This document shows positions 34,624-42,810 of a DNA stretch of 64,000 nucleotides, piece after piece. The first letter of the stretch is position 1. The number at the start of each line of letters is the position of its first letter. The notes under the pieces are model-generated. The model was not told the DNA's origin, did not search any database, and saw only the letters and a program-made list of their open reading frames with translations. This DNA comes from Pseudonocardia sp. MH-G8 (GTDB taxonomy: Bacteria; Actinomycetota; Actinomycetes; Mycobacteriales; Pseudonocardiaceae): NCBI RefSeq assembly GCF_002262885.1, contig NZ_NKYF01000037.1, positions 23,302 to 87,301 on the forward strand, read 5' to 3'. Made by a program: the position numbers and the translations under genes.

Positions 34624-36951
34624 GTGAACGAGGTGCGGCACCATCCGATCCTGCGTTCCGTCGGGATGTTGCTCAGCCTGAGCCTGCTCTGCGGCGTGCT
34701 CGCCGCGGGCATCGCCTACCCGGTGGCGGCCGGGCTGGGGCTCGCGGCCAACCAGGCGAGCGACGGCCTCACCGGGGCCTCGGCCGACCTGATCGCCGAC
34801 CCCCTCCCCCGGACCACCACGATCACCGACAGCCGCGGCACCCCGATCGCGTACGTGTTCGACCAGGACCGCCAGCTCGTGGACGCCGAGGACGTGTCGC
34901 CGGCCATGATCGCCGCGATCGTCGCCGTGGAGGACCGCCGCTTCTTCGAGCACGGAGGCGTCGACTGGCCGGGCACGCTGCGCGCGCTCCTGGCGAACAC
35001 CGCCGCCGGTGACATCGAGCAGGGCGCGTCCACGCTCACGCAGCAGTACGTCAAGAACTACACGCTCTACGTGCTCGCCGACACCGAGGCCGAGCGGCTC
35101 GAAGCCGTCGAGCAGACGCCCGCGCGCAAGCTGCGCGAGGTGCAGATCGCGCTGCGGCTCGAGCAACAGCTGAGCAAGCAGGAGATCCTCACCCGCTACC
35201 TCAACACGGTGTACTGGGGCAACGGCGCCTACGGCATCGCGACGGCCGCCCGGACCTACTTCGGGGTGTCGCCCGACCAGCTCACCGTCGCCCAGGCCGC
35301 CCTGCTCGCCGGGATGGTCCGCAGCACCAGCGGCTTCGACCCCGTGCGCCACCCGGAGGCCGCCCGCGAGCGCCGCGACCTCGTCATCCGGCTCATGCAG
35401 GGCCAAGGCATGATCGACGACGCCCAGGCGCAGGCGGCGCTGGCGAGCCCGCTCGGAATCGTCTCGCCCCTGCAGACCCGCCCCAACGGCTGCCTCGGCG
35501 CGGGCGAGGCCGGCTTCTTCTGCAGCTACGTCCTCGCCCACCTCGCGGACGCGGGCATCTCCCAGGAGCAGCTCGAACGCGGCGGCTACACCGTGCGCAC
35601 CACCCTCGAGCCGGAGGCGATGGCCGCCATGACCGCCTCGCTGGACGCCGAGGTGCCGCCCGACTCCCCGGACGCCGCCAACGTCATGTCCCTGGTGCGG
35701 CCGGGCTCCGACGCGCACCGGGTGGCGGCGATGGGCTCCAGCCGCACCTACGGCCTCGACGCCGAGGAGCACGAGACCAGCTACGGCCTGCCCTACGAGC
35801 CGGTCAACCTCGGCGCCGGGTCGGTGTTCAAGATCTTCACCGCCGCCACCGCGATGGAGAAGGGGCTCGGCATCGAGACGAGGCTGGAGGTGCCGCCCAG
35901 CGGCTACGCCTCGCCGATCTACCGCGACGGAGGCGGCCGGCCGATCCCGGTGCAGAACGCCGGCGACTACGCCCCACGCCTCTCGCTGATCGATGCACTG
36001 GCGCGGTCGCCGAACACCGCCTTCGTGCGGCTGATGGAGTTCACCGGCGTGCCCGACGTCGTCGACATGGCGGTGCGGCTGGGCATGCGTTCCCTGGCCA
36101 CCACCCCGTTCGTCGATCCGCGCACCGGCGAGGTGACCGACCGCTCGATCGCCGAGGTGACCAAGGCGCAGCAGCAGGCGTCGTTCACGCTCGGTGTGAG
36201 CCCCACCAGCGTGCTCGAACTGGCCAACGTCGGCGCGACCCTGGCCAGCGGCGGGGTCTGGTGCCCGCCCACGCCGATCGAGTCGATCACCGACGCCTCG
36301 GGCGATCCGGTGGAGGTGCCGGAGGCGCCGTGCGAGCAGGCGGTGGAGCCCGGGCTGGCCAACACCCTGCTCACCGGCCTCTCCCGCGACGACCAGCCCG
36401 GCGGTACGGCGGCGCGCGCGGCGGCCGAGGTCGGGTGGAACCGGCCGCTGGCCGGGAAGACCGGTACCACCCAGCACCACCAGTCGGCGGCGTTCCTCGG
36501 CGTCGTGCCGGGCCTGTCCGGCTCCGTCATCACCTTCGACAACTCCTCGAACCCGAGGCCGCTCTGCGACGGCCCCGGTGCCCCCTTCGCCTGCCGCAGC
36601 GGCACGATCTTCGGTGGCCGCACCCCGGCCGAGACCTGGTTCGGCACGGTGACGCCGCTGCTCGCCGGGCAGCCGGTACGGCCGCTGCCGCCCACCGACC
36701 CCCGCTACGTCGAGGGCGGCGAGGCCACCCGGGTGCCCGACGTCCTGGGCCGTCCCGAGGCGGAGGCACGCGCGGTGCTGGAGCGCGCCGGGTTCCCCGT
36801 CACCACGGGCACCGTCGACAGCGTCGCGCCGGCCGGCACCGTGGTCGGGCAGTCGCCGCACGGCACCGCGCTGCCCGAGGAGACCGTCGTCCTGCAGCTC
36901 AGCAGCGGGTCCGTCCCGCCGCCACCGCCGCCGCCGGGCACCGACGGCTGA
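34624..36951 (+). CDS. Class A penicillin-binding protein with PASTA domain
   Basis: A 775-residue bifunctional peptidoglycan synthase. There is an N-terminal membrane helix (15-37). The GT51 domain has catalytic-region VEDRRFFEHGGVDW and QGASTLTQQYVKN. The transpeptidase has SVFK (Ser400-Lys403), SPN (462-464) and KTG (612-614). One PASTA domain (about 708-762, RVPDVLGRPEAEARAVLERAG) precedes a proline-rich tail. Start choices are GTG 34624 and GTG 34633; a TACCGT motif overlaps the first, so the shorter, leaderless start is possible. Confidence 0.92.
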   Translation: MNEVRHHPILRSVGMLLSLSLLCGVLAAGIAYPVAAGLGLAANQASDGLTGASADLIADPLPRTTTITDSRGTPIAYVFDQDRQLVDAEDVSPAMIAAIVAVEDRRFFEHGGVDWPGTLRALLANTAAGDIEQGASTLTQQYVKNYTLYVLADTEAERLEAVEQTPARKLREVQIALRLEQQLSKQEILTRYLNTVYWGNGAYGIATAARTYFGVSPDQLTVAQAALLAGMVRSTSGFDPVRHPEAARERRDLVIRLMQGQGMIDDAQAQAALASPLGIVSPLQTRPNGCLGAGEAGFFCSYVLAHLADAGISQEQLERGGYTVRTTLEPEAMAAMTASLDAEVPPDSPDAANVMSLVRPGSDAHRVAAMGSSRTYGLDAEEHETSYGLPYEPVNLGAGSVFKIFTAATAMEKGLGIETRLEVPPSGYASPIYRDGGGRPIPVQNAGDYAPRLSLIDALARSPNTAFVRLMEFTGVPDVVDMAVRLGMRSLATTPFVDPRTGEVTDRSIAEVTKAQQQASFTLGVSPTSVLELANVGATLASGGVWCPPTPIESITDASGDPVEVPEAPCEQAVEPGLANTLLTGLSRDDQPGGTAARAAAEVGWNRPLAGKTGTTQHHQSAAFLGVVPGLSGSVITFDNSSNPRPLCDGPGAPFACRSGTIFGGRTPAETWFGTVTPLLAGQPVRPLPPTDPRYVEGGEATRVPDVLGRPEAEARAVLERAGFPVTTGTVDSVAPAGTVVGQSPHGTALPEETVVLQLSSGSVPPPPPPPGTDG

Positions 36952-37032
36952 CCGGAATACCGCCGTGGGGGTAGGCGAGATGTCGCCGCAGGGCCGACGC
37001 GCCACGCCCCCGCCGCAGCGACGATCGAGGGC

Positions 37033-37494
37033 ATGACGACTCCAGCGACTTCCCCGATCCCGATGTCCGGGCTGCGCGCCTCCGACGCCGAACGCGAGTC
37101 GGTGGCCGATCGGCTGCGCGCGGCAGCGGCCGACGGCCGTCTGACGATCACCGAGGCCGACGACCGCCAGGCCGCCGCCTACGCGGCCGTCACCCGCGAG
37201 GAGCTGGTCCCGCTCACGGCGGACCTGCCCGGCGAGCCCGTTCCCGAGACCGCGGCCACCGAGCCGGTTCCCCGCCGCCGTGGCGGCCCGCTCACCACGG
37301 CATCGCGCCGGCGGCTCGCCGTGCACGCGGCGATCGTCGGAGTGCTCGTGGTGTTCCTGGTGACGCGGTGGGCGATGGGCCCCGTGGCGTTCTTCTGGCC
37401 GGCCTGGCCGATGCTGTGGCTCGGGCTCAGCGTGCTGCTGCACCACCGGTGGGCCCCGCGCGCCGCGACCGCACCGCCGAGACCGGTCAGTTGA
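37033..37494 (+). CDS. DUF1707 (SHOCT-like) membrane protein
   Basis: A 153-residue protein. Its N-terminal 50 residues carry the DUF1707 pattern RASDAERESVADRLRAAAADGRLTITEADDR. Two helices in a hairpin (AAIVGVLVVFLVTRWAMG and FFWPAWPMLWLGLSVLLHH) follow after a basic linker. Function unknown; such proteins are common in actinomycetes and may sit at the membrane. Its end overlaps the remnant of a gene on the other strand by 8 bp. Confidence 0.85.
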   Translation: MTTPATSPIPMSGLRASDAERESVADRLRAAAADGRLTITEADDRQAAAYAAVTREELVPLTADLPGEPVPETAATEPVPRRRGGPLTTASRRRLAVHAAIVGVLVVFLVTRWAMGPVAFFWPAWPMLWLGLSVLLHHRWAPRAATAPPRPVS

Positions 37495-37721
37495 GCCGGC
37501 GCGCGTCCGCGGGAAGCCCTCCCCCGGCGTGGACGTCCTCGGCGAGCCGGGCCAGCGCCGTGAGCGCGACGTTCTGGCTCCACGGCCCGAACGACACCCG
37601 CGCCACACCGAGCCGCTGCGCTGCCTCCAGCGATCGCGTCCCACACGTTGACGACGAGCAGCAGCTCGGGCGCCTCGTGCAGGCGACGCAGCTCGGTCGC
37701 CTTCGACACGATCGTGATCAT
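37487..37721 (-). pseudogene. Remnant of an isocitrate lyase/PEP-mutase-family gene with large internal deletion
   Basis: The minus strand starts MITIVSKATELRRLHE (ATG 37719-37721) and reaches VVNVWDA, the usual N-terminus of PEP-mutase-family proteins. In another frame it resumes with LEAAQRLGVARVSFGPW and ends VHAGGGLPADARRLN plus stop at 37487-37489, the family's C-terminus. The join is near 37635-37645. Roughly 150-180 residues, including the metal-binding catalytic core, are missing. The two ends keep good similarity to the family, so the deletion may be recent. Confidence 0.8.
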
Positions 37722-37791
37722 GGCGTGACCGTAGCCGCCGGTCCCCTGCTGTGGATCCACGGCGGCGGCTTCCCAGCCACTGCCGCACCCC

Positions 37792-37813
37792 GTTCACGCG
37801 GCGTTCACCGCGT
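37792..37813 (+). promoter_or_regulatory. Candidate PhoP-type box (two 11-bp direct repeats)
   Basis: GTTCACGCGGC and GTTCACCGCGT abut at 37792-37802 and 37803-37813, an 11-bp period typical of actinobacterial PhoP boxes. It lies 50 bp upstream of the small lipoprotein gene at 37864. The match is short, so it is only a candidate. Confidence 0.35.
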
Positions 37814-37863
37814 CGCCGGGCTCGTCCCCGTGATCTGTCCGGCCCGACCCGTACGTTCCGGAC

Positions 37864-38292
37864 ATGACCATCCGGTTCCTCCCGCTCGTCACCGCCGCGC
37901 TCGTCGTGGCCCTGGCGGGGTGCGGTGCCGCGCCAGGGCCCGTTCAGCAATCCTTCGACCAGCGCTACCCCGGGTTCGAGGAGGTCGCGTGGGAGCGGCA
38001 GCCCTACGGCTGGGAGGCGGCCTTCGGCGGTGACGACGGCGCGTACGAGGCCGAGTTCGACGCCTCCGGGCGGTGGCTGGAGACCGAGGTCGAGGTCGTC
38101 GACGCAGCGGGCTTCCCGACGGCCGTGCGCCAGGCGGTGCAGGGCATCACCGGCTTCCGCCATGTCGACAAGTGGGAGATCGAGGTGACGCCCACCGGGG
38201 AGTTCTACGAGATCGAGCTCCGCGGTTCGGACGGCGAGTACTACTTCGACGCCTCCGGCAGGCAGGTCAGCAACGACTACGAGGACGCCTGA
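37864..38292 (+). CDS. Small lipoprotein with PepSY-like (DUF2874-type) repeats
   Basis: A 142-residue protein with a lipoprotein signal ending LVVALAGCG (Cys 20). Two beta-rich repeats follow, each with a Trp/Tyr plus DASGRWLETE or DASGRQVSND pattern, as in putative PepSY-like inhibitors and BLIP-like folds. It would sit on the outer face of the membrane. Function unknown. It overlaps the end of the convergent pirin gene by 16 bp. Confidence 0.75.
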   Translation: MTIRFLPLVTAALVVALAGCGAAPGPVQQSFDQRYPGFEEVAWERQPYGWEAAFGGDDGAYEAEFDASGRWLETEVEVVDAAGFPTAVRQAVQGITGFRHVDKWEIEVTPTGEFYEIELRGSDGEYYFDASGRQVSNDYEDA

Positions 38293-39038
38293 GCCACGAA
38301 CGGGGCATCGGCGGGGCGGCCACTGGCCACCACGAGCCGGGCGCCCTTGCCGCCTGCCCGCACGTCCAGGTGCGCCGCGACGCCGGGCTCGGACCACGCC
38401 GTCTGCCGCAGCCCGACCGGCCGGCCGTCCCCCACCTCGGCGTCACCGGCCACGACCAGCGCGAACGTGCGGTCGGCAGGCGGCACCGGCAGCGCCAGCG
38501 CCGCCCCCGGATCGAGGGTGACGAGCACGAGCTGCACCGGCGACACCGGACGCGCCGGCCCGACCACCCCGTCCACGGTCCCGGCCACGACATCGACGAC
38601 CGCGCCGGGGCGCGCGAGCCGGGGCCGGTCTGCCGCGCGCAGCTCCTGGTGCCCGGGCGGGGCGTCGCGCAGGCCGGCGGGCAGGTCGACCCACAACTGC
38701 AGGATGTGGGCGTGTCGTCCGGGGGCGGCGACCTCCCGGTGCTCGATCCCGCGCCCCGCGGTCATCCACTGCGCGTCACCGACGTGCAGGACACCGGCGC
38801 CGCCCGTGCTGTCGGCGTGGCCGAGGGCGCCGTCCAGCACGACCGTGGCGGTCTCGATGCCGCGGTGCGCGTGCGTCTCGAAACCGGGCGTGGTGAACCG
38901 CTCCTCGGTCAGGACGAGGAACGGGCCGGTGCGCTCGGGTTCGGTGGGCCGGATGTGCACCCACCGGTCGTCCACCTCGGCGTCGGGCCCGGCGTGCTGC
39001 CCGTCCTCGACCCGATCGACCCCGCGGCCCGCCGTCAC
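38277..39038 (-). CDS. Pirin-family cupin protein
   Basis: A 253-residue bicupin. The first cupin has ETHAHRGIETATVVLDGALGH and WMTAGRGIEHRE, matching the pirin HPHRG and MTAG-GI-HSE motifs with metal-binding His residues. The second cupin is weaker. Bacterial pirins such as YhhW have quercetinase activity or bind enzymes; the role here is not known. The start is GTG at 39036-39038 and the N-terminus is shorter than in many pirins. Confidence 0.85.
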   Translation of the reverse strand: MTAGRGVDRVEDGQHAGPDAEVDDRWVHIRPTEPERTGPFLVLTEERFTTPGFETHAHRGIETATVVLDGALGHADSTGGAGVLHVGDAQWMTAGRGIEHREVAAPGRHAHILQLWVDLPAGLRDAPPGHQELRAADRPRLARPGAVVDVVAGTVDGVVGPARPVSPVQLVLVTLDPGAALALPVPPADRTFALVVAGDAEVGDGRPVGLRQTAWSEPGVAAHLDVRAGGKGARLVVASGRPADAPFVAQASS

Positions 39039-39117
39039 ATCAGCCCCATCGGCTTCGCGCCCTCGCGATCGGTGGCCATGCGGTGCTGCCTTTCTGCGGC
39101 CGTCGGGCTCGGTGCGC

Positions 39118-40089
39118 TCAGCGCTGGACGTCTTCCTCGGCGTCGAGGAGGGCCAGTTCGTGCGGTCGAGGTGAGGCCTCCCAGTCGCCGGGCACGGTCA
39201 CCGCGAGCGCGCCGGTGACCGCGGCCGTACGCAGCCGCTCGGCGACGTCGCGGCCGTTGAGCCGGCACGCGAGGTAGCCGGCCACGAACGCGTCGCCCGC
39301 GCCGACGCTGTCGACGACCTGCACGGGCAACGCGGGGACGTCGACCAGCTCGCCGTCGATCAGCGCGGTGGCGCCGCGGCGGCCGCGCTTCACCACGACC
39401 TCGGCCGGGCCGAGCGCGGCGAGCGCGGTCGCGAGCTCCTCGGGGCTCGCCTTCTCCGGGTCGTCGATCTCGAGGGCGATGCGGGCCTCGTCGTCGCCTG
39501 CGAACAGCATGTCCGCGCCTGCGGCGAGCTCGCGGAACACGGGCGCCGCCGTGGCCGCGTCCCACAGCCGGGAGCGGAAGTTCAGGTCCACCGAGACCGG
39601 CACGCCCGCGGCGCGCGCCCGACGCACCGCCTCGCGCACCGCGGCGGCGGGCGCCTTCCCCAGCGCGGGGGTGATGCCGGACAGGTGCAGCACCCCGGCC
39701 TCCTCGACGACGCCCGCAGGCAGGTCGTCGGGGCACAGGTGCGAGCCGGCGCTGCCGTGCCGGTAGTAGGTCACGTTCTGCGTCGAGCCGGTGCGCCGCT
39801 CGCGCAGCATCAGCGCAGTGGGCGCGTCGTCGCGCTGGACGAGGCAGCGCACCCGCTCGGCCAGCAGGTGCCGCTCCACCAGGTCGCCGATGGGGTCGCG
39901 GCCCAGACGTCCGATCCAGGTGGCGGGCACGCCGAGGCGCGACACCCCGATGGCGACGTTCGACTCCGCGCCGCCCATGGACAGGCGCATCCCGCGAGCA
40001 AGCGAGAGCGGCCCCACGTCCTCGGCGACGAGCAGTCCGAGGGTCTCTCCGAGGGTGACCAGCCCGGTGCCGGTCGCCGCCGCGGTCAC
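39118..40089 (-). CDS. kdgK: 2-keto-3-deoxygluconate kinase (PfkB family)
   Basis: A 323-residue ribokinase-fold kinase. Early GGAESNVAIGVSRLGVPATWIG and LGRDPIGD, and the PfkB C-terminal motif VDSVGAGDAFVAGYLA with catalytic Asp, are clear. It phosphorylates KDG to KDPG. The GTG start overlaps the eda stop (GTGA), so kinase and aldolase are co-translated and the pathway assignment is strong. KDG could come from the uronate locus at 23-33 kb. Confidence 0.9.
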   Translation of the reverse strand: MTAAATGTGLVTLGETLGLLVAEDVGPLSLARGMRLSMGGAESNVAIGVSRLGVPATWIGRLGRDPIGDLVERHLLAERVRCLVQRDDAPTALMLRERRTGSTQNVTYYRHGSAGSHLCPDDLPAGVVEEAGVLHLSGITPALGKAPAAAVREAVRRARAAGVPVSVDLNFRSRLWDAATAAPVFRELAAGADMLFAGDDEARIALEIDDPEKASPEELATALAALGPAEVVVKRGRRGATALIDGELVDVPALPVQVVDSVGAGDAFVAGYLACRLNGRDVAERLRTAAVTGALAVTVPGDWEASPRPHELALLDAEEDVQR

Positions 40090-40739
40090 TGACGCGCCGC
40101 CGCGACGGCCGCGGTCGCGCGATCGGCGAGGGCGCCCAGGTCGCCGTCGGCGGACAGGGCGTCGCCGATCAGCGGCCCGCCCATCCCCACGGCGAGCGCG
40201 CCGGCCGAGAGCCACGGTCCGATGTCGTCGATACCGACGCCGCCGGTGGGCACCACCGGGATGTCCGGAAGCGGCCCGCGCACGGCCTTGAGGTAGCCCG
40301 GCCCGAGCGACCCGGCCGGGAACAGCTTCACCGCGCTCGCCCCGGCCTTCCACGCGTCGACGATCTCCGTGGGCGTGAACGCGCCCGGGTAGCTCGCCAC
40401 ACCGCGCCGCAGCGCGGCGGCGATCACCTCGTGGTCCACGGACGGGGAGACGACGAACGTGGCACCCGCGTCGACCGAACGATCCACCTCCTGCGCGGTG
40501 AGCACCGTGCCGACACCGACCTCCACGTCGGACGGGACGCGGGCCGCGAGCCGCTCGACGACCTCGAGTGCGCCGCGCGTCGTCAGCGTCAGCTCGAGGC
40601 TGCGGACCCCCGCCTCGACCAGGACGTCGACGACGGCCTCGGCGCGGTCGGCGTTCTCGGCGCGCAGGATGGCGACGACCCGGGTGGCGGCCAGCTGGGC
40701 GCCCACCGGGACACGGGGCGGTGCGGCGGGATCGGTCAC
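40086..40739 (-). CDS. eda: KDPG aldolase (2-keto-3-deoxy-6-phosphogluconate aldolase)
   Basis: A 217-residue class I aldolase. It cleaves KDPG to pyruvate and glyceraldehyde-3-phosphate. Conserved segments are VVAILRAENADRA, GVGTVLTAQEVDRSVDAGATFVVSP and the Schiff-base Lys in SAVKLFPAGSLGPGY, with VPTGGVGIDDI. I chose GTG 40737-40739 from family length; an ATG at 40829 would add 30 uncharacteristic residues. First gene of the eda-kdgK unit. Confidence 0.9.
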   Translation of the reverse strand: MTDPAAPPRVPVGAQLAATRVVAILRAENADRAEAVVDVLVEAGVRSLELTLTTRGALEVVERLAARVPSDVEVGVGTVLTAQEVDRSVDAGATFVVSPSVDHEVIAAALRRGVASYPGAFTPTEIVDAWKAGASAVKLFPAGSLGPGYLKAVRGPLPDIPVVPTGGVGIDDIGPWLSAGALAVGMGGPLIGDALSADGDLGALADRATAAVAAARQ

Positions 40740-40812
40740 GAGTTCTGGTCCCCTCTTCCTCGGCGCCGGAAACGGACGGCACCCACGACGTTCACGCTGG
40801 TCGTTCACCGTA

Positions 40813-40829
40813 GTGGAACGGGATTCCAC
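40813..40829. promoter_or_regulatory. Palindromic operator upstream of eda-kdgK
   Basis: GTGGAA-CGGGA-TTCCAC, perfect 6-bp arms, lies 74 bp upstream of the eda start. Such TGGAA/TTCCA palindromes resemble IclR/KdgR-type sites. Two GTTCAC repeats, at 40790 and 40803, lie beside it with a 13-bp period. No regulator gene is adjacent. The rest of the 250-bp gap to phnD holds nothing I recognise. Confidence 0.45.
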
Positions 40830-41080
40830 GCCCAGCTCGGAGCATGATGCGCGCCCGACCGTGAGTCGACAAGCCCGCCACGGCCACGAGTGACCTCCGA
40901 CTCCGCGGGGTGGCCGGGTCGGCAGAACTACCGAGGCCCGCGTCGCACTCCTGTTCGCCCCGCCCCCAGCAACCGTCGGACGGCGTTCGTCCGCCCGTCA
41001 CCCGCACGTGCGCGCCCCGGCACCCGGCCGCTCCACCCTCGCGACCGTCCCTCCCCCGGCCCGTTCCCAGGAGCTGTCGC

Positions 41081-42034
41081 ATGAGACCCACCCTCCGTCG
41101 CGTCGCCGTCGCCGGCGCCTGCGCCGCCCTGCTGGCACTGGCCGGGTGCGGCGAGAGCGCCCTCGAGCCCGCCGGATCCTCGGCCCCGGGAGGCGAGGAC
41201 TCGATCGTGTTCGCCGCTGTGCCCTCGGAGGAGTCGACCTCGCTGCAGCAGAGCTACGCCTCCGTGATCGCGATGCTCGAGCGCGAGACGGGCACGACGA
41301 TCGAGTTCCAGAACGCCACCGACTACGCCGCCGTCATCGAGGGGATGCGCGCCGGCCAGATCGACGTCGCGGTGTTCGGCCCGTTCTCCTACGTCCTGGC
41401 CAAGGGCCAGGACCCGGACATCACGCCGGTCGCGGCGTCGGTCGACGCGCCCGGCGAGGAGCCGGGGTACCAGTCCTACGGCATCACCGCCGCCGACTCC
41501 GGCATCACCGACCTCGCGGGCTTCGCCGGTCGCAACGTCTGCTTCGTGGACCCGAACTCGACCTCGGGCTACCTCTACCCGAGCGCGGGCCTGATCGAGG
41601 CGGGCGTGGACCCGGCGGCCGGGGTGACCCCGGTGTTCGCGGGCGGCCACGACGCCTCCGCGCTCGCAGTGGCGAGCGGCCAGTGCGATGCCGGGTTCGC
41701 CTACGACACGATCGTCGACGTCCAGCTCCTCGAGTCCGGCCAGCTGCAGCCGGGTCAGCTGCGCACGGTCTGGCGCTCCGAGACGATCGCCGGCTCCCCG
41801 GTGGCGGTGGCGGGCGGCGTCGACCCGCAACGTCGTCAGGCGATCGCCGACGCCTTCGCCCAGAAGGCCAACGTCGACTACCTGACCGCGAACGGATTCT
41901 GCGCCGACGCCGCCGGCTGCGAGGTCGGCGAGGAGGGCGGCTGGGGCTACGTCCCGGTCGACGACGCCCTCTACGACGGCGTGCGCCGGGTCTGCGAGAT
42001 CACCCAGGCCGAGTCGTGCACGAGCCTCGGATGA
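41081..42034 (+). CDS. phnD: Phosphonate ABC transporter substrate-binding lipoprotein
   Basis: A 317-residue PhnD-type receptor with lipobox LLALAGCGE (Cys near 22). The mature start IVFAAVPSEESTSLQQSY, then GMRAGQIDVAVFGPFSYVLA and CFVDPNSTSGYLYPSAGL, are diagnostic of phosphonate/phosphite receptors. The ATG follows AGGAG. First gene of a long, overlapping operon for phosphonate uptake and C-P bond cleavage; the next gene starts inside its stop codon. Confidence 0.92.
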   Translation: MRPTLRRVAVAGACAALLALAGCGESALEPAGSSAPGGEDSIVFAAVPSEESTSLQQSYASVIAMLERETGTTIEFQNATDYAAVIEGMRAGQIDVAVFGPFSYVLAKGQDPDITPVAASVDAPGEEPGYQSYGITAADSGITDLAGFAGRNVCFVDPNSTSGYLYPSAGLIEAGVDPAAGVTPVFAGGHDASALAVASGQCDAGFAYDTIVDVQLLESGQLQPGQLRTVWRSETIAGSPVAVAGGVDPQRRQAIADAFAQKANVDYLTANGFCADAAGCEVGEEGGWGYVPVDDALYDGVRRVCEITQAESCTSLG

Positions 42035-42810
42035 GCGCGCCGGCCGTGGAGCTGCTCGGCGTCCACAAGCTATTCGACGGCGGCGCGCACGCCCTGGACG
42101 ACGTGTCGCTGACCGTGCGGCCCGGCGAGGTCGTCGTCCTGCTGGGCGCGTCGGGATCGGGAAAGTCGACGCTGCTGCGCCACGTGAACGGGTTGCACCG
42201 CGCCTCGGCCGGGAGCGTGCACGTGCTCGGCACCGACGTCGGCGCCGCCGGTGGTGCGGCGCTGCGCCGGCTGCGGCGCGGGGTGGGCATGGTGTTCCAG
42301 CAGTTCCACCTCGTGGGCAGCCTGACCGTGCTGGAGAACGCCTGCACCGGGGCGCTCGGAGCGCTGCGCGGTCCCCGCCTGGGGCTGCCCGCCTACCCGC
42401 GGCGGGTCCGCGGCGCCGCGCTGGAGCAGCTCGACCGCGTCGGGCTTGCCGACCAGCGCTTCCAGCGCGCCGACACGCTGTCGGGCGGCCAGCAGCAGCG
42501 CGTGGCCGTGGCCCGGGCACTGCTTCAGCAGCCGCGGATCCTGCTGGCCGACGAGCCGGTGGCCTCCCTGGACCCGGAGTCGGCGGCACAGGTGATGGAG
42601 CTGATCGCCGCGCTGGCCCGGGAGGACCGGCTCACCGTGCTGTGCAGCCTGCACCAGCTGGACGTGGCGCTGGCCTTCGGCGAGCGGGTGGTCGGGCTGC
42701 GGGCCGGGCGCGTGGTGCTCGACCGGCCGGTCGACGGGCTGGACCGCGACGAGGCGATGGCCGTGTACGGGACGCGGGCACCCGTCGGGGTGCCGGTGCT
42801 CGCGGGGTGA
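42031..42810 (+). CDS. phnC: Phosphonate ABC transporter ATPase
   Basis: A 259-residue nucleotide-binding protein. Walker A is GASGSGKST (about 38-46), the Q-loop follows VGMVFQQFHLVGSLTVLEN, the signature is LSGGQQQRV and Walker B is ILLADEPVASLD. The H-loop is in LCSLHQLDVAL, the variant usual for PhnC. ATGA overlap with phnD and GTGA overlap with phnE. Confidence 0.93.
   Translation: MSAPAVELLGVHKLFDGGAHALDDVSLTVRPGEVVVLLGASGSGKSTLLRHVNGLHRASAGSVHVLGTDVGAAGGAALRRLRRGVGMVFQQFHLVGSLTVLENACTGALGALRGPRLGLPAYPRRVRGAALEQLDRVGLADQRFQRADTLSGGQQQRVAVARALLQQPRILLADEPVASLDPESAAQVMELIAALAREDRLTVLCSLHQLDVALAFGERVVGLRAGRVVLDRPVDGLDRDEAMAVYGTRAPVGVPVLAG

Noticed and set aside
34357..38397. A 1346-codon open frame on the minus strand (and others such as 54369-58055)
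   Set aside because: Antisense shadows of real genes: GC-rich codon bias opens the opposite frame, the translated text is low complexity and has no domains.
40790..40813. PhoP box between eda and phnD
   Set aside because: The two GTTCAC repeats have a 13-bp period, not 11, and lie near eda rather than phnD.
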